Shown: in pieces, positions 1 to 7,758 of the stretch | Numbering within the stretch: the stretch's first letter is position 1 | Layout of the letters: the number at the start of each line of letters is the position of its first letter | Assembly: GCF_030268965.1 (NCBI RefSeq) | Contig: NZ_BSSE01000020.1 | Location: 1-64,000 of the forward strand | Reading direction: 5' to 3' | DNA from: Microtetraspora sp. NBRC 16547 | GTDB lineage: Bacteria; Actinomycetota; Actinomycetes; Streptosporangiales; Streptosporangiaceae | DNA: 64,000 bases | Program-made: the position numbers and the translations under genes | Notes under the pieces: generated by a model | What the model saw: only the letters and a program-made list of their open reading frames with translations | Told to the model about the DNA's origin: nothing | Databases searched by the model: none

Positions 1-51
1 TGCAAACTTCTCAAGCCGCGGGCGTACCAGCGCCATCTCGTCAGGTGTCAC
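1..51 (-). CDS. IS701-family transposase, 5' fragment (runs off the window)
   Basis: Only the first 17 codons are in the window, reading leftward from a GTG at 49-51: V-T-P-D-E-M-A-L-V-R-P-R-L-E-K-F-A. This opening resembles DDE transposases of the IS701 group that are abundant in actinomycetes, which begin MTP(D/E)E followed by a VRxRLE(E/K)FA stretch. An inverted repeat TGATCAC-N5-GTGATCA at 83-101 lies between the start codon and the first chromosomal gene and may belong to the element's end. The true terminal repeat and target duplication cannot be fixed because the rest of the element is outside. The match rests on memory of the family and a short peptide. Confidence 0.55.
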   Translation of the reverse strand, partial: MTPDEMALVRPRLEKFA

Positions 52-175
52 GACAGCATGATCCCGAAGTAACTCATCAAAATGATCACGTTAAGTGATC
101 ATCGATCTAACGAAGTACTACTAGGTCCCATCGGGGTTCGGGAACAACCGCGGGACCTGCCCGGTTCTGGCGGGC

Positions 176-1066
176 ATGGGTGATTATGGCAGGGCAGTCG
201 AGTTCGGATACTTCCTCGTCCCGAACGCCGACGACCCCCTGATCGAGACAGCGAAGAGCGCCGACCGGCTCGGCCTGGACCTGCTCGGCGTGCAGGACCA
301 TCCGTACCAGAAGCGGTATGTGGACACCTGGACGCTGCTCAGCGTCATCGTCGCGCGCACGGAGCGGATCAGGGTGTTCCCCGACGTCGCCAGCCTCCCG
401 CTGCGGCAGCCCGCGGTCCTCGCCAAGGCCGCGGCCAGCCTCGATCTCCTGAGCGGCGGCCGGGTCGAGCTCGGCCTCGGCGCGGGCGCGTTCTGGGACG
501 CGATCGAGGCGTACGGCGGGCCGCGGCGCGCCCCGAAGGACGCGATCGGCGCCCTGGAGGAGGCCGTCGCCGTCATCAGGGCGGTATGGAGCGCGGAGTC
601 CAATCTGCGGGTCGACGGCGTCCATTACCGGCTCAAGGGTGCCAAGGGCGGCCCCGCCCCGGCGCACCCGATGGAGCTCTGGCTCGGGGTCGGCGGTCCG
701 CGCGCCCTCGCGCTCACCGGCAGGCTGGCCGACGGCTGGCTGCCTTCGTCGAGCTGGGCCTCCCCTGAGCGCCTGCCCGAGCTGAACGCCCGGATCGACG
801 AGGCGGCCGTCGCGGCGGGACGCCGACCCCAGGAGATCCGCAGGCTGTACAACGTCAACGGCACGATCACGGACGGCGGTTCGGAGGGCTTCCTGCGTGG
901 CCCCGCCGACCAGTGGGCGGACGAGCTGACCGACCTCGCCGTCGGCTATGGCATGGACACCTTCGTCTTCTGGGGTGAAGGCGACCAGGAGACCCAGCTC
1001 AGGAGGTTCGCCGAAGAGGTGGTGCCCGCCGTACGGGAGCGGGTGGCGCTCGAACGAGGCGAGTGA
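176..1066 (+). CDS. LLM-class (luciferase-like) flavin/F420-dependent oxidoreductase
   Basis: A 296-residue TIM-barrel oxidoreductase of the bacterial luciferase-like superfamily; in actinomycetes such proteins usually use F420 or FMN, and the substrate cannot be read from sequence. Visible family features are the N-terminal beta strand FGYFLVPNA, the D-H-P segment after strand 2 (GVQDHPY), LDLLSGGRVELGLGAG near residues 90-105, and the C-terminal GVGGPRALALTGRLADGW block that closes the cofactor pocket. The ATG at 176 is used; residues 1-8 precede the first strand, so a start a few codons later is possible. It stands alone, just downstream of the transposase end, with no co-directional upstream neighbour in view. 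Confidence 0.85.
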   Translation: MGDYGRAVEFGYFLVPNADDPLIETAKSADRLGLDLLGVQDHPYQKRYVDTWTLLSVIVARTERIRVFPDVASLPLRQPAVLAKAAASLDLLSGGRVELGLGAGAFWDAIEAYGGPRRAPKDAIGALEEAVAVIRAVWSAESNLRVDGVHYRLKGAKGGPAPAHPMELWLGVGGPRALALTGRLADGWLPSSSWASPERLPELNARIDEAAVAAGRRPQEIRRLYNVNGTITDGGSEGFLRGPADQWADELTDLAVGYGMDTFVFWGEGDQETQLRRFAEEVVPAVRERVALERGE

Positions 1067-1172
1067 CCGGCGGGCGTCCGCACGGCTTCGCCGTCATGTG
1101 GCAAACGGCTGAAATGCGGCGGATCTTCTCTTTACGATTCGGGGACATCTGCTGCATCCCCGGAGAACGGAT

Positions 1173-2906
1173 TTGAACCGCAACTACCTGATCAAGGACC
1201 CCGCCAAGGGGGACCAGTCCGAGTGGCGCCGGAGCAGTGCGGTCTCGGCGAACGAGCGGCTGACCTTCCTCAACGAGGCGAACCGCCGGATAGGCACCAC
1301 GCTGGATCTCGTGGAGACGGGCCGTGAGCTCATGGACGTCACCGTGCCGCGCTTCGCCGACACCGCGGAGATCCTGATCCAGGACCGGCTGGTCACCGAG
1401 GGGGAATTCCCGTCCCGGCCGCTGGACGACACGACGCTGGTCCGGCGGGTGGCCCTCGGCGTGGCCGACGACGATCCACAGGTGTGGGTACGGGCGATCC
1501 CGCTCGACGAGGTGGCGGTCTATCCCCCGGCGCTGCCGCACGCCCAGTGCATGGCGACCGGACAGCCGATCATGTATCCCCAACTGGATCTCGATACGGC
1601 ACGGCTGATCGGCGGCGGTTTCGACCGGGAGACGCTCATCGCGACGCTCCTCACCGGCGCGTCCTTCCTCGCCGTCCCGCTGAGCGCGCGCGGCCGGGTG
1701 CTGGGATGCGCGGTCTTCACCAGGCGGCCGGGCGGCCCGCCGTTCGAGGAGCAGGACGTCGCGGTGGCCGAGGAGCTCGCCGCGCGGACCGCCGTCTGCA
1801 TCGACAACGCGCGCCTGTACACACGCGAGCGCCTTACCGCCCTGACGCTGCAGAGCAGCCTGCTGCCCGCCGATCTGCCCCACCCGCTCGGCATGGAGAT
1901 CGCCTCCAGGTACCTCCCGGCCAGCGACCTCATGGGCGTGGGCGGCGACTGGTACGACGTGATCCCCCTGCCCGGATGCCGTTCCGCTCTGGTCGTGGGC
2001 GACGTCATGGGGCATGGCACCAGGGCGGCGGCCACCATGGGCCAGCTCCGCACCGCGGCACGCACTCTGGCCAGCCTGGACCTCTCCCCGGACGAGGTGC
2101 TCTTCCGGCTCAACCTGATGAGCCAGGACCTCGACCCGACGCAGATCGCCACCTGCGTGTACGCGGTGTACGACCCGATCACGCGGAACTGCTCGATCGC
2201 CAGGGCCGGCCACGTGCCTCCGGTCCTGATCCATCCCGACCGCTCGACCGAGATCATCGAGATGTCTCCGGGACTGCCGCTCGGCATCGGCAGCGAGCCG
2301 CTGGAGACGCGGGAGCTGACGCTGCCCGCGGGCAGCGTTCTCGCGCTCTACACGGACGGGCTGGTGGAGAGCAGGCGCCGGGACATCGACGCCGGAATCA
2401 TGGCCCTGCGCCACCTGCTCGCGGGACCGCTCCAAGATCTCGAGGACATGTGCGATCTGACGATCAACAGCCAGCGTCCCGGGCACGAGCGTGACGACAT
2501 CGCCCTGCTGCTGGCCCGGGTCCGGGATCTCGACCCCGACGAGATGGCGACTTTCCCCCTGTCCGACGATCCACGGTTCGTCCGCTCGGCCCGCAGGTTC
2601 GTACGGAACACGCTGGCGGCGTGGGGGCTGGCGAGCCTGGCCGACACCACCGAGCTGATCGTCAGCGAGATGGTCACCAACGCGCTCAAGCACGGGTGGC
2701 CCCCGATCGAGCTGCGGCTGCTTCGCGGCCGGACGCTGGTGTGCGAGGTCTCCGACGGTTCCTCCACGGTTCCCGCGCCGCGCTCGCCCACCCCGGACGA
2801 CGACAGCGGGCGTGGCCTCCTGCTGATCAAGCGGTTCGCCTACCGCTGGGGAACCCGCCCGACGCCGCAGGGGAAGATCGTCTGGGTGGAGCAGCGCCTT
2901 CCCTGA
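1173..2906 (+). CDS. GAF - SpoIIE/PP2C phosphatase - HATPase regulator
   Basis: A 577-residue cytosolic signalling protein. A GAF domain spans about residues 25-190, a PPM/SpoIIE-type phosphatase about 222-440, and an anti-sigma-factor-like histidine-kinase ATPase domain about 455-577. The phosphatase metal ligands are present: GGDWYDV, VVGDVMGHG, LYTDGLVE and DDIALLL. The ATPase N box (SEMVTNALKHG) and G box (GRGLLLI) are intact. Such RsbU/RsbW-like fusions act in partner-switching control of sigma factors by dephosphorylating anti-anti-sigma proteins; the partner is not encoded here. The start is a TTG at 1173 preceded by GGAGAA at 1162-1167. No PAS or transmembrane segment is seen. Confidence 0.9.
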   Translation: MNRNYLIKDPAKGDQSEWRRSSAVSANERLTFLNEANRRIGTTLDLVETGRELMDVTVPRFADTAEILIQDRLVTEGEFPSRPLDDTTLVRRVALGVADDDPQVWVRAIPLDEVAVYPPALPHAQCMATGQPIMYPQLDLDTARLIGGGFDRETLIATLLTGASFLAVPLSARGRVLGCAVFTRRPGGPPFEEQDVAVAEELAARTAVCIDNARLYTRERLTALTLQSSLLPADLPHPLGMEIASRYLPASDLMGVGGDWYDVIPLPGCRSALVVGDVMGHGTRAAATMGQLRTAARTLASLDLSPDEVLFRLNLMSQDLDPTQIATCVYAVYDPITRNCSIARAGHVPPVLIHPDRSTEIIEMSPGLPLGIGSEPLETRELTLPAGSVLALYTDGLVESRRRDIDAGIMALRHLLAGPLQDLEDMCDLTINSQRPGHERDDIALLLARVRDLDPDEMATFPLSDDPRFVRSARRFVRNTLAAWGLASLADTTELIVSEMVTNALKHGWPPIELRLLRGRTLVCEVSDGSSTVPAPRSPTPDDDSGRGLLLIKRFAYRWGTRPTPQGKIVWVEQRLP

Positions 2907-2997
2907 GTCGCTATCTTGACTCGTCTTTTCCCGGCGCCGCCCTCGGCCGCGGGTATCTTCCCCGGCAGACGCCTGCCGTACGGAGGGGAGCGGTGGT

Positions 2998-3693
2998 GTG
3001 AGTGACACGGCCGAGCACGCCGAACTGCTCCGCCTGCGCGAGCAGGTCGCGGCGTCGCGCCGCCCGTGCCGTCACCTCGCCTCCGCCGTCGCGATCACCC
3101 TGATCGCTCTGGGATGCGTGCTCGCGCCGGTCGCCATGGTCGCGGTGTGGACGGCGGGTGAGGTGTGGAGCGTCGACGAGGCCGCCGCCGCCCTCGAACA
3201 GCGGGGGCTTCCGATGGATCTCGACGTGAAGCTGGCCCACGTCAGGAGCCTGGTGGACGAGAAGATGCCGCGCCTGTCGCACAGCGCCGTCTACCGGGGC
3301 CTGTGGACCGATACCGCAAGGGTGGCGCGCAAGGGCCTGCGGGCGATCACGTCCGGCCGCTTCGCGTACTCCTCACTCGGGTGGGTCGTTCCCGCGGCGT
3401 CGGCGGCGCTGCTCACTGTGGGGTTCCTCCTGGCGCGCAGCCGCCGCCGGGCCGCGCTGGGGGCGGGTCTGGGCGTCGCCGTCTGCGCTCTCGGGCTCGC
3501 GGCCGTGCTGTCCATGGCCAGGAGCGTCTACATGAGCACCGTGGCGTCGCACGGACTCAACCTCGTCGCCGCCGAGCGGTATTTCGACACCATGACGCGG
3601 TTCCCCGACGTCGGGCTGCGCGTGCTCATGGTCCTCGGCCTGCTGACGGCGGCCGCCGCCGACTTCCGCCGGAGCCGTCCTCGTACCAGGTGA
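2998..3693 (+). CDS. Four-helix membrane protein of unknown function
   Basis: 231 residues with hydrophobic segments at about 27-50, 123-143, 150-170 and 205-222. The long loop between helices 1 and 2 (about 51-120) is rich in charged residues and probably outside the membrane. I do not recognise a family. The GTG start at 2998 follows a strong ribosome site, GGAGGGG, 9 bases upstream. It follows the GAF/phosphatase/ATPase gene by 91 bp on the same strand, so the two could be co-transcribed and this protein could be an input or target of that regulator; that link is inference from position only. Confidence 0.7.
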   Translation: MSDTAEHAELLRLREQVAASRRPCRHLASAVAITLIALGCVLAPVAMVAVWTAGEVWSVDEAAAALEQRGLPMDLDVKLAHVRSLVDEKMPRLSHSAVYRGLWTDTARVARKGLRAITSGRFAYSSLGWVVPAASAALLTVGFLLARSRRRAALGAGLGVAVCALGLAAVLSMARSVYMSTVASHGLNLVAAERYFDTMTRFPDVGLRVLMVLGLLTAAAADFRRSRPRTR

Positions 3694-3730
3694 TCCGCCC
3701 GCTCCTCACCGCCCGGCGGCGGCGCGCCGA

Positions 3731-3808
3731 CTAGCGCCCGGTGGGTCGCTTGCCGTGGTTCGCCTGCTTCTTCTTCCGTGCCTTCGACTTGCGCGCTCGC
3801 TTACCCAT
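3731..3808 (-). CDS. Small ribosomal protein bL37
   Basis: A 25-codon gene: MGKRARKSKARKKKQ, then ANHGKRPTGR. The start MxKRxRKxxxRKKK and the end ANHGKRP match bL37, the tiny basic actinobacterial 50S protein first seen in mycobacterial ribosome structures. An AAGGCGG ribosome site sits 8 bases before the ATG on the minus strand. It is convergent with the upstream membrane-protein gene (38 bp apart) and divergent from the DeoR gene. More than half of the residues are Lys or Arg, as expected for an rRNA-buried peptide. Automated callers often miss it because of its length. Confidence 0.9.
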   Translation of the reverse strand: MGKRARKSKARKKKQANHGKRPTGR

Positions 3809-3959
3809 GTGGGAACCGCCTTTCGTCGTATGGCTTGTGCCCCCACTCTTCATCACCGCGCCGGAGGCCGTACAGGACCGCCACCGATATCACCATGATT
3901 CAACATCACTGCCCGAGGGATGTGGCATAGTTTGTTGGAATCTGTTGATTGGAGTGGTG

Positions 3960-4766
3960 ATGCTGGCCCAGCTACGGCAGCAGGCGATCCTCGAGAGGAT
4001 CCGCAGGACCGGAGGTGTGCGCGTCGCGGAGCTGGTCCGGGATCTCGGCGTCTCCGACATGACCATCCGTCGCGACCTGGAGGTCCTCGCGGATCGCGGA
4101 CTCATCGAGAAGGTCCACGGAGGCGCCACGATCGCCGGCGCGGGATCGACGGAGGAACCCGGATTCGCCGCCAAGTCGGCCCGGCAGCAGGCTGAGAAGG
4201 AGGCCATCGCCCGCAGCGCCGCGCGTCTCGTCCGGCCGGGAAGCTCGGTGGCGCTGTCCGCCGGGACGACCACGTGGACGCTCGCGCGGCATCTCGCCGA
4301 CGTGCCCGAGCTGACCGTCATCACCAACTCGGTCAAGGTCGCGGACGTGCTCCACCGGACCGGGCGGCCCGACCAGACCGTGGTGCTGGTCGGCGGCGTT
4401 CGCACCCCTTCCGACGCCCTGGTCGGCCCGGTCGCGGTCGCGGCGATCCGCTCCATGAACGTCGACATGCTGATCCTCGGCGTCCACGGCATGAGCGTGA
4501 AGGCGGGGTTCACCACGCCCAACCTGCTGGAGGCCGAGACCGACCGCGAGCTGGTCAACGCGGCCCAGCGGCTCGTCGTCCTGGCCGATCACACCAAGTG
4601 GGGCACGATCGGCATCAGCACGATCGCCCACCTCGACCAGGCCCATGTGGTGGTGAGCGACACCGGCCTGCCCGACGAGGCCCGCGCGGAGCTGTCCGAG
4701 CATGTGGGCGAGCTTGTGCTGGCGGATCCCTCCGGCGCCGGCGAGCGGGAGGTTTCGGTCCTGTGA
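3960..4766 (+). CDS. DeoR/GlpR-family sugar-phosphate-responsive repressor
   Basis: 268 residues: an N-terminal DeoR helix-turn-helix (about 4-57, with VAELVRDLGVSDMTIRRDLE and the GLIEKVHGGA wing) followed by the DeoRC sensor domain (about 75-235), which shares the ribose-5-phosphate isomerase-like fold and binds a sugar phosphate. The reading frame is open further upstream, but the ATG at 3960 starts exactly at the conserved MLAQLRQQAILERI opening and has GGAG 5 bases before it. Its TGA overlaps the GTG of galT, so the two are translationally coupled, and the repressor probably controls galactose metabolism including its own transcript. Confidence 0.92.
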   Translation: MLAQLRQQAILERIRRTGGVRVAELVRDLGVSDMTIRRDLEVLADRGLIEKVHGGATIAGAGSTEEPGFAAKSARQQAEKEAIARSAARLVRPGSSVALSAGTTTWTLARHLADVPELTVITNSVKVADVLHRTGRPDQTVVLVGGVRTPSDALVGPVAVAAIRSMNVDMLILGVHGMSVKAGFTTPNLLEAETDRELVNAAQRLVVLADHTKWGTIGISTIAHLDQAHVVVSDTGLPDEARAELSEHVGELVLADPSGAGEREVSVL

Positions 4767-5842
4767 AGCGCACGATCACCCACATGGCCGACGGGCGGGA
4801 GCTGTTCTACTACGACCGGCGGGACGACACCGACCGCGGCGCGACCGATCCCCGCGACCTGCCGCCGCGCCCGCCCGCCTCGCAGATGCGCTACGACCCG
4901 TTGATGGACGAGTGGATCGCCATCGCGGGGCACCGCCAGACGAGGACCCATCTGCCGTCCGCCGACGAGTGCCCGCTCTGCCCGGCCCATCCCGCCTCGG
5001 AGATCCCCTCCGACTACGACGTCGTGGTCTTCGAGAACCGCTTCCCCTCGTTCAGCTTCGTGGAGGCGACGGGCGACTTCACCGATCCCGGAGGTCTGAG
5101 CGAGGCCCGGGCCGGCGTGGGGCGATGCGAGGTGGTCTGCTTCACCTCCGACCACGACGCGTCCTTTGGCTCTCTGAGCGCGGATCATGTCGAGCTGGTC
5201 ATGGAGGCCTGGGCCGACCGCACCGCCGAACTCTCCGCCCTGCCCGGCGTCGAGCAGGTCTTCTGCTTCGAGAACAGGGGCGCGGAGATCGGCATCACAC
5301 TTCCCCATCCCCACGGCCAGATCTACGCGTATCCGTACGTGGCCCCGCGTACCCGGCACATGCTCGGCATCGCGGCGCGGTATCGGGACGGTAGCGGGGG
5401 TGGCGACCTCTTCGCCGACGTACTGGCCGCCGAGCGGAAGGGGCCCCGGGTCGTCGCGTCCAACGAGCACTGGACGGCGTTCGTCCCGGCCGCCGCACGG
5501 TATCCGTTCGAGGTCCACGTCTACCCGCACCGACCGGTGCCGGACCTGCCCGCGCTGGAGCCGGACGAGCGCGCCGCCTTCGGACCGCTCTACACCGAGG
5601 TGCTGCGCCGCCTCGACGCGCTGTTCGGGGTGACCATGCCGTACGTCGCGGCCTGGCACCAGGCGCCGGTGACCTATCGGCGGGACCTGGCCCGGCTCCA
5701 CCTCCAGCTGTTCAGCATCCGGAGGGCTCCGGACAAGCTGAAGTACCTGGCCGGGTCGGAGTCCGCGATGGGAGCGTTCGTCAACGACGTGAGCCCGGAG
5801 GACGCCGCCAGGATGCTGCGCGAATCGGTGATAACGGGTTGA
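4763..5842 (+). CDS. galT: Galactose-1-phosphate uridylyltransferase
   Basis: 359 residues; exchanges UDP between UDP-glucose and galactose 1-phosphate in the Leloir pathway. The active-site H-P-H-G-Q lies near residue 181 within GITLPHPHGQIYAYP; the middle residue pair supplies the histidine that carries UMP. A Cys pair (ECPLCPAH, about residue 72) and the later YPFEVHVYPHRP segment fit the metal-binding and second-domain elements of the HIT-like fold. The GTG start at 4763 forms a GTGA overlap with the DeoR gene stop. Neither galK nor galE follows; the next gene is an unrelated wall hydrolase. Confidence 0.95.
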   Translation: MKRTITHMADGRELFYYDRRDDTDRGATDPRDLPPRPPASQMRYDPLMDEWIAIAGHRQTRTHLPSADECPLCPAHPASEIPSDYDVVVFENRFPSFSFVEATGDFTDPGGLSEARAGVGRCEVVCFTSDHDASFGSLSADHVELVMEAWADRTAELSALPGVEQVFCFENRGAEIGITLPHPHGQIYAYPYVAPRTRHMLGIAARYRDGSGGGDLFADVLAAERKGPRVVASNEHWTAFVPAAARYPFEVHVYPHRPVPDLPALEPDERAAFGPLYTEVLRRLDALFGVTMPYVAAWHQAPVTYRRDLARLHLQLFSIRRAPDKLKYLAGSESAMGAFVNDVSPEDAARMLRESVITG

Positions 5843-5890
5843 TCTCTAATACATTGCGACTTTAAGTAGAAAACAACCACGCTTTACCAC

Positions 5891-5896
5891 TACTAT
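5891..5896 (+). promoter_or_regulatory. Probable -10 element before the c-di-AMP riboswitch
   Basis: TACTAT lies 5 bases before the first stem of the riboswitch, so transcription would begin at about 5901-5903, the base at which the structured leader starts. No convincing -35 hexamer is visible in the AT-rich stretch 5845-5880. Confidence 0.4.
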
Positions 5897-5900
5897 CCAT

Positions 5901-6077
5901 CGCACCGGCTGTCACAGCCGGTGCGCCTAATCTCGGGCGCCTCGCCCGGGAGCCGGGGACCCACGACATTGGTGATCTGTCCCTTTTCCGGGGGGATCGC
6001 CGTTGCACCTGGGGTGAAGGCACGCCAGTGCCAGGGCTTCTCCAGTCCGAACCCGTCAGCTAACCCGGCCGGCAGAT
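5901..6077 (+). promoter_or_regulatory. ydaO-type cyclic di-AMP riboswitch
   Basis: The leader contains the conserved ydaO/yuaA blocks in order: a 10-bp hairpin (5901-5910 with 5916-5925) running into GCGCCTAATCTC, then CCGGGGACCCAC at 5953-5964, TGGGGTGAAGG at 6010-6020, GCCAGGGCTTCTCC, and CCGAACCCGTCAGCTAACC at 6047-6065. This class binds c-di-AMP, and in actinobacteria it commonly precedes genes for cell-wall hydrolases such as Rpf, where ligand binding reduces expression. The gene that follows encodes a secreted peptidase-like protein, matching that rule. The 3' boundary is approximate. Confidence 0.92.
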
Positions 6078-6092
6078 GGAGAGGAGTGGGCT

Positions 6093-7043
6093 CTGCCCCG
6101 CGCGTTCCCGGCGGCCGTCGCGGCTCTGGCCGCCGCCACCCTTGTCTTCGGTACGGCCTCCGCGGCCGACGCCGCTCCCAAGCCGAGCGAGAGCCAGCTC
6201 AAGAAGCAGCTCGCCGATCTGCGCACGAAGGTCGACAAGCTGATCGCCGACTACAACACCAAGCGGGTCGAGCTCGCCAAGGCGCAGCAGTCGGAGAAGG
6301 CGGCGAAGGAGCGGCTGGCCAAGGCGGAGACCGACTTCGAGTCCGCCAGACAGCAGATGGTCGGCCTCGCGGGTCTGCGCTACCAGACGCATGATCTGGA
6401 CCTGTTCGGCACGCCCGACCTGCAGGGCTCCGTTGTACTGACCCAGCTCCAGGACGAGCAGGCCGTGCTGGTCTCGCAGTTCGCCACGATCAAGGCGGAG
6501 CGCAAGGCCGCGGCGGACGCCGCCGCCGCCCTGATCGCGCAGATCAAGACGCGGTCGGAGGAGGTCGCCAAGCAGCGCGAGGCGGCCGAGAAGCTGATCG
6601 GCGACATCACGGACAAGCTCGACCAGCTCATCCCCGTCGCGCCGGGGAAGCTCCCCGGCGGCGGGTGGACACCGGAGCTCCCCTCGGGCAGCGACAACAT
6701 CACACCCCGGACCCGGCTGATGAAGACACAGGTCGCCGAGCACTTCGACCTACGCTACTCCGTCGGCTGCTACCGGGCCGAGAACGACGGCGGCGAGCAC
6801 CCACTCGGCCGGGCCTGTGACTTCATGATGAGCTCGGGCGGCTCCATGCCGAGCCCGGACATGAAGGCCCTGGGCGACGGCGTCGCCGCCTGGGCCATCG
6901 AGAACGGCTCCAAGCTGGGCGTCAAGTACGTGATCTGGCAGCAGCGGATCTACAACCTCGGCAGCCCCGGCTGGCGCACCATGTCGGACCGCGGCGGGAT
7001 CACCGCGAACCACTACGACCACGTCCACATCTCGATGTACTAA
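6093..7043 (+). CDS. Secreted coiled-coil protein with C-terminal M15-like peptidase domain
   Basis: About 316 residues from a CTG start at 6093. Residues 1-28 form a signal peptide (short basic n-region, Ala/Leu-rich core, ASA-AD cleavage site). Residues about 35-180 are Lys/Glu/Ala-rich coiled coil like the N-terminal part of NlpC/P60-type wall hydrolases. The C-terminal 110 residues carry GCYRAEN, HPLGRACDFM and NHYDHVHIS, the zinc-ligand pattern of the M15/ARB_07466-like domain. No ATG, GTG or TTG exists in frame between the last in-frame stop (6015) and the signal peptide; CTG 6093 has GGAGAGGAG at 6078-6086, ideally spaced. The GTG at 6086 is in another frame, so a 2-base deletion in the CGCG run near 6100 is an alternative. 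Expression is probably under the riboswitch. Confidence 0.8.
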   Translation: MPRAFPAAVAALAAATLVFGTASAADAAPKPSESQLKKQLADLRTKVDKLIADYNTKRVELAKAQQSEKAAKERLAKAETDFESARQQMVGLAGLRYQTHDLDLFGTPDLQGSVVLTQLQDEQAVLVSQFATIKAERKAAADAAAALIAQIKTRSEEVAKQREAAEKLIGDITDKLDQLIPVAPGKLPGGGWTPELPSGSDNITPRTRLMKTQVAEHFDLRYSVGCYRAENDGGEHPLGRACDFMMSSGGSMPSPDMKALGDGVAAWAIENGSKLGVKYVIWQQRIYNLGSPGWRTMSDRGGITANHYDHVHISMY

Positions 7044-7065
7044 GACCGGCACGTCTGTGATCTGC
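7029..7065 (+). repeat. Direct repeat, copy 1 (overlaps the hydrolase 3' end)
   Basis: 37 bp covering the last codons and stop of the hydrolase gene. It matches 7653-7688 in a 12-bp block (ATCTCGATGTAC, 7029-7040) and a 23-bp identical block (7043-7065, starting AGACCGGCACG and ending GATCTGC), separated by TA here and by a single C in copy 2. Confidence 0.9.
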
Positions 7066-7125
7066 GCTTATACGGTCACCTCGTCCTTGCCCCTCGGACC
7101 TGACCGACGTGCGAAGGACCGTCCG

Positions 7126-7482
7126 TCACCCGATCGTCCAGACCACGATGAGGGCCAAGCAGAGCGCCACCCAGATCAATCCGGGAATTACGTTCCGCCA
7201 GGTGGCAAAGCTCACCCCGAGGAACCGCTTGCCGTAACCCGGTTGCATCTCCTCGAATCGCTGTGCCCACTCCTCGGTGGCCCTGACCACCTGCTGGGTG
7301 TCGTAGCCCATGGCCGATTCCGACGCATCGACTACGATCCGGGTGAACTCCGCGAGCATCTGATGAGCGGTCATTCCACCACCGCCGGACAGGGCCTGGT
7401 GTACGCGTCGGGCAAGGTCGTCCACTCGTTCGGGGTTCAGCCCGCCGGGGCGTATGTCGAAACTGGGTTTGTCCGGCACCAT
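7126..7482 (-). CDS. Small tail-anchored membrane protein, unknown
   Basis: 118 residues from the ATG at 7482 (a GTG at 7524 would add 14 residues; neither has a clear ribosome site). The N-terminal two thirds is soluble and largely helical (PERVDDLARRVHQAL, MLAEFTRIVVDASESA), and the last 22 residues (VIPGLIWVALCLALIVVWTIG) are a single membrane span at the extreme C-terminus, so the body would face the cytoplasm. No family is recognised. The gene lies wholly between the two 36-37-bp direct repeats at 7029 and 7653, on the opposite strand to the hydrolase, and may be cargo of an inserted segment. Confidence 0.6.
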   Translation of the reverse strand: MVPDKPSFDIRPGGLNPERVDDLARRVHQALSGGGGMTAHQMLAEFTRIVVDASESAMGYDTQQVVRATEEWAQRFEEMQPGYGKRFLGVSFATWRNVIPGLIWVALCLALIVVWTIG

Positions 7483-7553
7483 GTCTCGATGATCAGGGCG
7501 GCAGGCCATACCCGCAACACCCACCTTGCTGCGCGCCTTGGCGGGCGATTTCC

Positions 7554-7576
7554 CTGCGTGACAAACTGCGTGACAA
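7554..7576 (+). repeat. Tandem 11-bp repeat CTGCGTGACAA, possible integrase arm sites
   Basis: Two copies of CTGCGTGACAA (7554-7564 and 7566-7576) one base apart. Similar doublets occur near attachment sites of actinomycete integrative elements as I remember them. It lies between the two long direct repeats and beside a 9-bp inverted repeat (GCCCAGCTC 7595-7603, GAGCTGGGC 7611-7619). Confidence 0.4.
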
Positions 7577-7652
7577 CACCAGCGAACAGTGAAAGCCCAG
7601 CTCAGCGCATGAGCTGGGCAGTCGCCGCAGGTCAGCCGTCAGGACAGATCCG

Positions 7653-7688
7653 ATCTCGATGTACCAGACCGGCACGTCTGTGATCTGC
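7653..7688 (+). repeat. Direct repeat, copy 2 (candidate attachment-site core)
   Basis: 36-bp second copy of the hydrolase 3' end, 624 bp downstream of the first. In this copy the reading frame does not stop after MY but continues (CAG ACC), so copy 1 with its TAA is the functional gene end. Repeats of a gene's 3' end flanking a segment are the usual scar of site-specific integration. Confidence 0.85.
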
Positions 7689-7758
7689 AAAGCGGGAGGC
7701 CGCTCGCTCGCATCCGGTGATCTCCACCGAGATCATGCGGAGTGCGCGCTCAGCCCGG

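Noticed and set aside
999-3008. Long antisense reading frame over the GAF/phosphatase gene
   Set aside because: It mirrors the third-position GC bias of the real gene, has a low-complexity Arg/Gly/His-rich translation and no family features.
5921-6394. 157-codon frame starting inside the riboswitch and using the GTG at 6086
   Set aside because: It runs through structured RNA and gives an Arg-rich product; the signal peptide and coiled coil lie in another frame.
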